A stretch of DNA of 60,332 nt, from NCBI GenBank assembly GCA_009692005.1, contig SHZZ01000018.1:1-60332 (forward strand), given 5' to 3'. Shown piece after piece: positions 53,327-60,332 of the stretch; the first letter of the stretch is position 1, and each line of letters begins with the position of its first letter. Under the pieces are notes generated by a model. It saw nothing but the letters and a program-made list of their open reading frames with translations, was not told where the DNA came from and did not search any database. This DNA comes from Gemmataceae bacterium (lineage in GTDB: Bacteria > Planctomycetota > Planctomycetia > Gemmatales > Gemmataceae). The translations under genes and the position numbers were made by a program.

Positions 53327-53593
53327 GGCGATGGCAGCAGTAAAATATTTGGTCGCACTTGGTGTCTTGCGGCTTGTAGGGGGTTCCGACAGTGCGCCGG
53401 ACCACTCTTTTTTTCTCTTTCCTGGGACCGCCAGGCTCTAGCCTGGCAGAATAATTGGCCGCGCTGGAGCGCGGCGATCCGAGCAAAGAACAAACGCCTC
53501 ACCGAGACCGCAAGGCATCCGAGGCACCAAGGGGCCAAGCCAGAGTGACAAGTGTTTTTTAAAAAGTATAACCCAAACAAATACCACTAACCC
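53327..53593. other. Intergenic region between tyrA and acs
   Basis: About 267 nt without a gene, between convergent genes. It contains the paired-hairpin element at 53424-53480 and an A/T-rich end near 53560-53590. No terminator with a strong T run was found. Confidence 0.5.
53424..53480. repeat. Paired-hairpin (REP-like) element
   Basis: Two GC hairpins in a row: GCCAGGC-TCTA-GCCTGGC (53430-53447) and CCGCGCT-GG-AGCGCGG (53459-53474), joined by an AT-rich spacer. The flanks GGGACCG (53424-53430) and CGATCC (53475-53480) could pair imperfectly and close a three-way junction. Compact twin hairpins of this type resemble dispersed extragenic palindromes known in planctomycete/verrucomicrobial genomes, but only one copy lies here, so dispersion is not shown. 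Confidence 0.55.
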
Positions 53594-55549
53594 TTACTCC
53601 TCGTCGCTGCGGAGTTTCGCCAGGATGCTGTAATCCTCCAGCGTGGTGGTATCGCCTAAGGTCTGTTTTCCCGCGGCGATGTCACGCAACAAACGACGCA
53701 TGATTTTCCCCGAGCGAGTCTTGGGCAGACTCTCGGTAAAGCGGATTTCATCAGGCCGCGCTAGCGCCCCTATCTCCTTGACCACATGATCCCGCAAGGC
53801 TTTCTTCAATTCATCGGTAGGCGCGTTGCCAGACTTCAAAGTGACAAAGCAGGAGATCCCCTCCCCTTTGATTTCATCCGGCTTGCCGACCACCGCGGCC
53901 TCCGCCACTTGCGGATGATTCACCAGCGCTGACTCCACCTCCATCGTGCTCAGGCGATGACCCGCGACATTCAGCACATCGTCCACCCGGCCCATAATCC
54001 ACAAGTACTGATCCTCATCCCGGCGCGCGCCATCGGCGGTAAAATAGAACCCTTTCACCTGGGTCCAGTACTGTTCCTGATAACGGGCATCATCGCCATA
54101 GATGGTTCTCAGCATGGCCGGCCAGGGTTTTTTCACCACCAGAAACCCGCCCTGGTTATCCCCCACGCGATTCCCTTGTTTGTCGACCACTTCGGCCACG
54201 ACTCCTGGTAACGGGCGGGTGGCGGAACCGGGCTTGGTCGCCAGGGCGCCTGGCAAGGGAGAAATCATGATTGAACCGGTTTCCGTCTGCCACCAGGTGT
54301 CGACAATGGGGCAACGGCTGGCGCCGATCTTTTTGTGATACCACATCCAGGCCTCGGGATTGATCGGCTCTCCCACCGTTCCCAAAAGGCGCAAACTGGA
54401 AAGGTCATGCCCATTCAGCCATTGGTCTCCCCATTTAATAAAGGCGCGAATCGCGGTCGGAGCCGTGTAGAAAATACTAACACTGTAGCGAGAGATAATG
54501 TCCCAAAAGCGGTCTTCCTTTGGATGATTCGGCGCGCCTTCATACATCATGACTGTGGTGCCATTGCACAGCGGGCCATAAACAATGTAGCTGTGCCCCG
54601 TGATCCAACCAACATCGGCGGTGCACCAGAAAATATCCTCCTCTTTGAGATCGAAAACCAGCCGGTGGGAATAGGAGGTGCCCAATAAATATCCGGCCGA
54701 GGTGTGCAGAATCCCCTTGGGTTTACCCGTGGACCCGCTGGTGTAAAGGATGAACAAAGGATGTTCGCTATCGAAGGGCTCGGCAGGGCAATCGGCGGAC
54801 GCCTTGTCCATCAAGTCGTGCCACCAGAAATCACGGCCTTCTTTCATGGTGACAGGGTTGGCACACCTCTTGAGAACCACTACTTTTTCAATCGTTTTCG
54901 ATTTGGCCAGCGCCTGATCGACATTTTCCTTGAGGGGAATGATTTTCCCGCGGCGCCAGCCGCCATCGGAGGTGATGAGGATTTTCGCCCCAGCATCGTT
55001 ATTGCGGTCGGCCACGGCTTCGGCGCTGAAACCGCCAAAGATCACACTGTGGGTGGCGCCGATGCGGGCGCAGGCCAGCATGGCTATGACAGCCTCCGGA
55101 ACCATGGGGAGGTAAATGGTCACGCGGTCGCCGGCCTTGGCGCCAATGTTCTTCAACACATTGGCAAATTTGCAAACTTCCCGATGCAGCATCTGGTAGG
55201 TAAGAACGCGCGTATCGCCTGGCTCGCCTTCCCAGATAATGGCGGCCTTGTTTTTTCTCGCCCCGCTCAGGTGCCGGTCGAGACAGTTGGCGCTGACATT
55301 CAACTTGCCGCCCAAGAACCACTTGGCATGCGGCTCCTTCCACTCCAGGACCTTGTCCCACTTTTTCACCCAGGAAAGGGAATCGGCCTGGGCGGCCCAG
55401 AATTTTTCCGGTTCCTCCGCCGCTTCCTTCCAAAGTTTTTCATACTCGGCCAGGGATTTCACATGCGCCTGCGAGGAAAATTCCTGGCTCGGCGGAAACG
55501 ACCGTGTTTCCTTCAACACGCTGGTAATATTGCCGCTTGAGGATGACAT
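53594..55549 (-). CDS. acs: Acetyl-CoA synthetase (AMP-forming)
   Basis: 651 residues, the normal length. It activates acetate with ATP and CoA. The AMP-binding signature reads [20 protein letters not shown], the core motif [11 protein letters not shown], and the C-terminal lysine motif [14 protein letters not shown] holds the residue whose acetylation controls the enzyme in other bacteria. The Trp that restricts the pocket to short acids is likely the Trp of TWWQTETG. Convergent to tyrA. Confidence 0.96.
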   Translation of the reverse strand: MSSSSGNITSVLKETRSFPPSQEFSSQAHVKSLAEYEKLWKEAAEEPEKFWAAQADSLSWVKKWDKVLEWKEPHAKWFLGGKLNVSANCLDRHLSGARKNKAAIIWEGEPGDTRVLTYQMLHREVCKFANVLKNIGAKAGDRVTIYLPMVPEAVIAMLACARIGATHSVIFGGFSAEAVADRNNDAGAKILITSDGGWRRGKIIPLKENVDQALAKSKTIEKVVVLKRCANPVTMKEGRDFWWHDLMDKASADCPAEPFDSEHPLFILYTSGSTGKPKGILHTSAGYLLGTSYSHRLVFDLKEEDIFWCTADVGWITGHSYIVYGPLCNGTTVMMYEGAPNHPKEDRFWDIISRYSVSIFYTAPTAIRAFIKWGDQWLNGHDLSSLRLLGTVGEPINPEAWMWYHKKIGASRCPIVDTWWQTETGSIMISPLPGALATKPGSATRPLPGVVAEVVDKQGNRVGDNQGGFLVVKKPWPAMLRTIYGDDARYQEQYWTQVKGFYFTADGARRDEDQYLWIMGRVDDVLNVAGHRLSTMEVESALVNHPQVAEAAVVGKPDEIKGEGISCFVTLKSGNAPTDELKKALRDHVVKEIGALARPDEIRFTESLPKTRSGKIMRRLLRDIAAGKQTLGDTTTLEDYSILAKLRSDEE

Positions 55550-55671
55550 GCTTTCGCTTTCAAAATGAAAAACTCGGGGAGATCGAATCCAAGTATGGGA
55601 AATTCCCTGGACGGGTCAAGCTTGTTTTTTTTATCTAGCAGGCCAGGCAGAGGCGCTTGGCCAAAGCGCGA

Positions 55672-56778
55672 TTATTTTTTCGTTTCGATCTTGTCCAATA
55701 AATAGGAAAAAGCGCCCAACAAGTCGCCTCGTTCACCGCCATGGCACTTCTGGCACTGGTGGGCGTTTCTGAGGGAACCAACCATGCGAAACCCGCTCGG
55801 GACGGCGCCAATAACCAGGTCCTCGCCTTGATAAAGCCTGTCCAGAGTTTTTTTCTCAAAATCGTCCAGGTCGCGGGTGGGTACCGTTTTGATTTCTTTC
55901 ATGGAAGGCAAATCATTGGAAACATAAACCACGGGTTCTTCGTGCAAAAGCAAACTTACCAAACTGATGTTTTGCACCTGGTAACTGCCAGCCTTGGAAA
56001 AGGGTTCAGTAAATCGATGCGGTTTGGCGCCAGCGACTTCATTACGATTTTTGGCATAGCCAAAACCATTCGGGTTGGAGAATTGAAAAATCCCCTGGTA
56101 ATGCAACTCGGCCAGGCCATTGCGGTCCCAAGGCGGTTTCTGACCTATCATTTCATCGGGTTCACTGGCCGAGGGCGCGGCGGGAAACGATTGCGGCACC
56201 CCTCCCTCCTTGTTTTGTAATTCAAAATTCAGGATGCGATAGAGGGGACTAATTCTCCGTGAAATTCCAAAACCATTGCTATTAACAAAATTGTTGGTGG
56301 CGCCTTCGTGGATTTCTTTGAAGGCCCAGGCAGCGGACCTCCCGGGCATATCCACCCGTTTTTCCACCGCCATTAGTGCGTCCTTGGTCGATTCCGCCAG
56401 GGGTTTATCCCGATTCACACTCTTCGGCTCGGGAACCCGGTCGGCCATGGAAACAAATGGGTATTTCTCCTGAAGCTTTTTGTTCTCACGCCAATCGCCA
56501 CCCGCAATAAAAAACGATACCACGGCAAATGCCGCTACGCTGGCCAGCAAAGACAACCTGAAATAAACCTTGGGCGAGCGAGAGGTATACATCCACGGAA
56601 AGGTGACCAAGGCAAGGAAAAGATATTGCAGGGCAATTAATGGTGACAACCCACAGGTCAGAGCAGAAAATCCCAGCAGCCCCCAGGCGGGTATGGACCA
56701 AGGGTTCTTCCCGTTTCTGGCCAGTAAATTGGCCAAAACTAAAACCAGAACTGCGATGCCCAAGGCAATGTACAGCAT
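55672..56778 (-). CDS. Membrane protein with a C-terminal c-type heme motif
   Basis: 368 residues. The N-terminus has about four membrane helices within 1-110. A periplasmic domain follows with no family recognised, and the end has CQKCHGG, one c-type heme motif. The region before it (VVYVSNDLPSMKEIKTVPTRDLDDFEKK) suggests a sensor-like or electron-transfer fold similar to other membrane monohaem proteins. It may pass electrons or sense redox state. It is on the same strand as acs, about 120 nt upstream of it. Confidence 0.68.
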   Translation of the reverse strand: MLYIALGIAVLVLVLANLLARNGKNPWSIPAWGLLGFSALTCGLSPLIALQYLFLALVTFPWMYTSRSPKVYFRLSLLASVAAFAVVSFFIAGGDWRENKKLQEKYPFVSMADRVPEPKSVNRDKPLAESTKDALMAVEKRVDMPGRSAAWAFKEIHEGATNNFVNSNGFGISRRISPLYRILNFELQNKEGGVPQSFPAAPSASEPDEMIGQKPPWDRNGLAELHYQGIFQFSNPNGFGYAKNRNEVAGAKPHRFTEPFSKAGSYQVQNISLVSLLLHEEPVVYVSNDLPSMKEIKTVPTRDLDDFEKKTLDRLYQGEDLVIGAVPSGFRMVGSLRNAHQCQKCHGGERGDLLGAFSYLLDKIETKK

Positions 56779-56861
56779 AGCTTGCTCCTATTCAGAACTG
56801 GTTTGTTATTGTCCCTTGGAGGGAAGAAACTGACAAGGGAATTATTATGCCGGTCTCTGAG

Positions 56862-59408
56862 CTATTTCCCAGCGTCCTTGGCTATTACCTCAGCGGGCAG
56901 AAGTAGTTCTTCAGGCGACCGGGCGAAATACGGCGGCACGGTCAGGAGCCGAATTGAGCCCCGGCAATAGCGCACCCGCCAAAACTTGCCATCCTCACCC
57001 GGCGGCACAGGAACACTGTAATAATTATTCTCCCGCCCATTGAGCCAGAAGTGCGGCCGGTCTTGGCTGTCCCGCACTTCCCCGTGCTCACCCCCAAAAA
57101 GGCCGATTACCTTGGCGCCCCGCGGCACATAAAAGTAACCCATCCACAATCCGTAAAAACGGTTCATGGGACTGTCTTGCGTCGAGGCTACTGTCATTAA
57201 CTGCCCCTTGGGCCATGTCACCAGCGTCCGGTCCTGGCCATCCTTGATGACAATTTTGTAAAGTCCGGGCTGGGGCAGGGTCAGTTTGATTTTCCTTTCT
57301 TTCCCATCAGGGGGAACGGCAGCATTGCTCTGAACCAAGGATTCTTTTTCCCCGGTCTGCGAGGCGCCACCCACCTGGTAAAGCTCAACCTTGACATTGC
57401 CCCGGTCGCGGTAATGGGCGATCAACCCGCCAGTGATATTCAGCTCAATTTCCGCGGGGCCTTTTTTCACATGGGTAAAGAAAGTCTGCACCCCCCTGCC
57501 CGCGGTGAAATCCCCTGCCAGAAGACCAGGAGGAATGGTCAGGCCCGAGGCCGCTGGCAACAAATTGGTTCCGTAAGCCAATGGCTTGAAATTCAACTCC
57601 AACAGTTTGTGGCTGGCGATCCCATCCTTCAAAAAATTATCCACCTCGTCTGCGGAAAAGGGCTTGCTCGACTTCCAGGGGTTTTTCCCTTCCAAAACTT
57701 GCCACCTGGCTTCCGTCGGCAGGGAAACGGTTTTATCCCGTCCAGCCAGGTCCCGGTAGAGCGCGTAGGCGTGCACCATCATGGTCGACCGCATGCGATA
57801 AGCATGGCGGATGAGGGATTCAAAGGCAGCCTGCCGGGCCGGGCCAACCGCCGTGGCGTAGCGATGATACAGGGTGCAATAGCGAGCGTATAAAGTCAGG
57901 TCATCCAGGCGCTGAATGATGGGGACGGCGCTGGAAAGCTCCCGCGCCTTTTGCAACGACCGATACATTCTTCCCAATTGATCATCCACCACCAGGTGCG
58001 GTTTGGAAGAGTCAATCTGATCGTAAAACTCCTTCATGACCTGGCTGGCCGGGCCAAAGCAGCGCTCGAGAAAATCGCCTTCAATGGCCGAGCGGTTTTT
58101 CGCCTCAGACACCTTCCACAGCAGGCGCGAAGCAAAATAATACCCCAGGCCGTTGGGCCCCCAGTTATCGCTCGATTCCGCCGACATATAGCGGGCGCCC
58201 TTGGCATGAAATTCCGGTATGGTGCGCTGGAGGTAATCAAGGTTGCCGCCCCGAGCATGCCCCGGTTGATCCCGGTCCCAGGTGTTGACGCTGTAGTATT
58301 CCCGGACTCCAAGCGTGGCTCCCTTCCCCGCCCAGCCAGCAATAATGTCCTCCAGCGACTGCCCCCCTTTGATAAAGGCCGTGGCCACGCTGACGATCAC
58401 CTTGGGATGGACCTTGATGGAAGGCGGGGGCGAGTGGTAGTTGTAGGCATAAATGCCGACCAGTTTACCCGGATATTTTTCATTGATTCCGGCGGCCACC
58501 TCGTTGGCCAAAGTAATCGCTTGATCGGAAACACTTCCCAGCCGGGCGCAGGTTTCGCAATCGCACCACCCGCCGCCATCGCTTGGGTCCATGGAAACGC
58601 TGTCGAGCAGGGGATTGCCCTTCACCCTGTCCACCGCCTGGGCAACAATCCTGGCGCGAAGTTCCGCATTGCCCAGGCAAGGCTTGGGATTACGCACTTC
58701 CTTGCGCTCTTTATTAAGCAAAGGCCAAAATTCAGGGTGAGTGGTAAAGTCCTTTTTTAACGATTTGACAATCCCATCATAAGCATGCCCTGTGTTCAGA
58801 TTCACGCCCTTCATAGCCCGGTTCTTCTCACACCAATCGCGGTAAGGTTCCTTGGCGTAATCCCAAGCGCCAAACCCATACCAAATAGTGCGCGAATGGT
58901 AGGAAGGCTTTTCCAGGGCATCGAGAACCACTTCGATCTTTTGCATGGAGGGAATAATCTCCCAATGGGGGCCGGGGAAAAATTGCCGGTAGCCCAGCCT
59001 ATGCAAGAAATCCCAGACACCATGCTGCACCGCCAAGTCCGTGGCGCCGAGAATCCAGATCCCTTGCGCATGACTGCGGAGCAGATAATCTTCCCGGCGG
59101 AGAATGTCCACGAGATCAAACATTACCCCGTGCTTTAATGCGGGGAAGTCCGCGGCCACCCCGATTAAAATGCCCCGTCGGCCATCCCCCTTCTCAACCA
59201 GGAATTTTCCTCCCGTCATTTTCTCCAGGTAGTCAGCAAGCTTAAGGGCATTAGCCTTGGTTTGCGGGCTGGCTTTTTCACTAATCACTATGGGAAAGAG
59301 CGCCTTGCCCCCCTCCGCCAGGACCGTTTTTTCCAATGGGTAACCGTGCAAACCCGATGCCAACCCCAGAAAAGCCACCCCAACAGCAAAGACGATTGAG
59401 TTCTTCAT
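56862..59408 (-). CDS. Secreted DUF4838-type (glycosidase-like) protein
   Basis: 848 residues with a signal peptide (MKNSIVFAVGVAFLGLASG). Residues about 25-140 resemble the N-terminal domain of alpha-glucuronidase-like enzymes (EKASPQTKANALKLADYLEKM, ILGATDLAVQHGVWDFL), and about 200-460 a DUF4838 (beta/alpha)8-like domain with DPSDGGGWCDCETCARL and YAYNYHSPPPSIKV. A beta-rich C-terminal domain follows. Glycoside degradation or binding is likely, but no catalytic pair could be named with confidence. Its ATG overlaps the stop of the upstream hydrolase gene by 1 nt. Confidence 0.78.
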   Translation of the reverse strand: MKNSIVFAVGVAFLGLASGLHGYPLEKTVLAEGGKALFPIVISEKASPQTKANALKLADYLEKMTGGKFLVEKGDGRRGILIGVAADFPALKHGVMFDLVDILRREDYLLRSHAQGIWILGATDLAVQHGVWDFLHRLGYRQFFPGPHWEIIPSMQKIEVVLDALEKPSYHSRTIWYGFGAWDYAKEPYRDWCEKNRAMKGVNLNTGHAYDGIVKSLKKDFTTHPEFWPLLNKERKEVRNPKPCLGNAELRARIVAQAVDRVKGNPLLDSVSMDPSDGGGWCDCETCARLGSVSDQAITLANEVAAGINEKYPGKLVGIYAYNYHSPPPSIKVHPKVIVSVATAFIKGGQSLEDIIAGWAGKGATLGVREYYSVNTWDRDQPGHARGGNLDYLQRTIPEFHAKGARYMSAESSDNWGPNGLGYYFASRLLWKVSEAKNRSAIEGDFLERCFGPASQVMKEFYDQIDSSKPHLVVDDQLGRMYRSLQKARELSSAVPIIQRLDDLTLYARYCTLYHRYATAVGPARQAAFESLIRHAYRMRSTMMVHAYALYRDLAGRDKTVSLPTEARWQVLEGKNPWKSSKPFSADEVDNFLKDGIASHKLLELNFKPLAYGTNLLPAASGLTIPPGLLAGDFTAGRGVQTFFTHVKKGPAEIELNITGGLIAHYRDRGNVKVELYQVGGASQTGEKESLVQSNAAVPPDGKERKIKLTLPQPGLYKIVIKDGQDRTLVTWPKGQLMTVASTQDSPMNRFYGLWMGYFYVPRGAKVIGLFGGEHGEVRDSQDRPHFWLNGRENNYYSVPVPPGEDGKFWRVRYCRGSIRLLTVPPYFARSPEELLLPAEVIAKDAGK

Positions 59409-60332
59409 TACTTTTTCCCCAACTTCAATTGAGAAATGAGATATTCCTGGGATGTTTTGTGCTTAATATCCTTGGCGCCTGGATAAACCAATTCACAAGC
59501 CACCCCGAGCCCATCCAGTTTCTCTTGCAGTTTCACGCCAAAGTTGGCGCTGTGCGTCGGGTCCTTGGCATCTTTTCCCAACGCCGGCGCGGCGGAATAA
59601 TTCATGTAGATGGGCGGATCCCCCGCATTGGCGTGTTCAAAAGGCGAATACTCCTTGATCCAGGGCAGCAGCGATTCGCGTGCCGCCAGGAACTGTGGAA
59701 ATTGCGTGTCGCGGGTTTTTCGGTCCTTGGGGTCGGGATAAAAACCGAACGCATGGCCGCCATAACGGCTGTTGGGGGTCCACTCTTTCATCTGCCGAGG
59801 ATCGAGAGTGGTCTGGGCCCCATTTACCGCCGCGCACCACAGCCGGGTCGATTCCCTGGCCACCGGATCGGCGCTTTTCGCATCGGCCAGGTCGTCATGA
59901 AACGCCAGCCACAAGCTGGAACAAGCACCCGCCGAACCACCAGTGGCCCCAATCCGGGCCTTGTTGATGTTCCATTCCTTGGCCTTGCTGCGCACGAATT
60001 GCAAGGCGCGAGCAGCGTCTTCAAGGGGCCATTTCACCGGCGGCTTCACCTTGGCCTCGATGGCGTCGTCAATGAACCGGTATTGGATGGAAACCACTGA
60101 AATCCCGGCATCCAAATATTTTTTGGCATCGGTAATGCGTTTGTCTCCCGCCACCCAACCGCCCCCGTGAATTTGGAAAACCACTGGAGTGGGCTGCTCG
60201 GATTTCGCCTGAAAAAAGTCCAACACCTGCCTGGGATGCGGCCCGTAAGGAATATTGGCCATGGTTGGCTTGCTGTAAGCCGGTTCCTGGGCCAAGACAG
60301 CCCCGGCGCTAAAAACCAAGAAGTAGGCACAC
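59408..60332 (-). CDS. Secreted alpha/beta hydrolase (esterase/lipase type), 5' end cut by window
   Basis: At least 303 residues; the frame stays open to the window end and the signal peptide (CAYFLVFSAGAVLAQ) is incomplete, so the start lies outside. The domain has the oxyanion loop QIHGGGWVAGDK, the nucleophile elbow GATGGSAGACSS and a probable C-terminal His in KDIKHKTS. These are typical of hormone-sensitive-lipase/BD-FAE-like esterases. It may remove acyl or feruloyl groups from polysaccharide. It is translationally coupled to the DUF4838 gene, suggesting joint use on plant- or algal-type glycans. Confidence 0.8.
   Translation of the reverse strand, partial: CAYFLVFSAGAVLAQEPAYSKPTMANIPYGPHPRQVLDFFQAKSEQPTPVVFQIHGGGWVAGDKRITDAKKYLDAGISVVSIQYRFIDDAIEAKVKPPVKWPLEDAARALQFVRSKAKEWNINKARIGATGGSAGACSSLWLAFHDDLADAKSADPVARESTRLWCAAVNGAQTTLDPRQMKEWTPNSRYGGHAFGFYPDPKDRKTRDTQFPQFLAARESLLPWIKEYSPFEHANAGDPPIYMNYSAAPALGKDAKDPTHSANFGVKLQEKLDGLGVACELVYPGAKDIKHKTSQEYLISQLKLGKK

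Noticed and set aside
54704-55540. Plus-strand frame opposite acs
   Set aside because: The minus strand encodes an intact acetyl-CoA synthetase with all motifs; the other frame has no recognisable domain.

Overview
The window looks like a chromosomal segment of a planctomycete (Planctomycetota), probably related to the Gemmata lineage. This is inferred from several features seen together: Ser/Thr kinases with a family-typical N-terminal extension, zinc-ribbon/FHA/PP2C signalling proteins, tetrahydromethanopterin-linked C1 genes (fae, mtdB) in a bacterium, a set of prepilin-like proteins, many secreted proteins with Sec signal peptides, and frequent TTG/GTG starts. No rRNA or tRNA gene was seen, so the placement rests on gene content alone.

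Layout. 1-175: edge of an insertion sequence, with the first 25 codons of a transposase and three tandem 25-nt terminal repeats. 193-5552: HXXEE membrane protein, fae-mtdB (formaldehyde oxidation) with an intrinsic terminator between them, CbiX-like chelatase, a membrane Ser/Thr kinase and nagA. 5615-15234: a co-oriented phospho-signalling cluster (vWA protein, zinc-ribbon/FHA protein, large zinc-ribbon membrane protein, polytopic FHA protein, multi-zinc-ribbon Ser/Thr kinase, zinc-ribbon/pseudokinase/PP2C phosphatase), preceded by a long inverted repeat. 15238-20713: a self-contained TetR-controlled ABC export operon (TetR regulator, HlyD-like adaptor, ATPase, two FtsX-like permeases) whose promoter is flanked by two palindromic operators and whose regulator appears to start at ATT.

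20688-29253: mainly housekeeping genes (MFS/acyltransferase-like fusion, radical-SAM-like protein without the cluster cysteines, YfgM-like protein, RluD-type pseudouridine synthase, parvulin isomerase, PdxJ, HU). 29514-45661 (all minus strand): a type II secretion/type IV pilus-like locus in the order gspE2, pilT, gspE, gspF, gspG-like, second pseudopilin, gspH-like, gspI-like, gspJ-like and a giant gspK-like gene. No secretin, prepilin peptidase or PilMNO genes lie in the window.

45842-53326: dxr, an enlarged multi-PDZ rseP, a 52-residue membrane protein, a ribonuclease HI-type gene, tsaB, a secreted esterase and tyrA. 53327-53593: a paired-hairpin repeat. 53594-60332 (minus strand): acetyl-CoA synthetase, a membrane protein with one c-type heme motif, a secreted DUF4838/glycosidase-like protein and a secreted alpha/beta hydrolase cut by the window end.

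The best candidates for something undescribed are the vWA-FHA-kinase-PP2C cluster (related in logic to the TerY-type vWA/kinase/PP2C triad but with different accessory proteins) and the pseudopilin locus with its 1500-residue GspK-like tip protein and built-in retraction ATPase.
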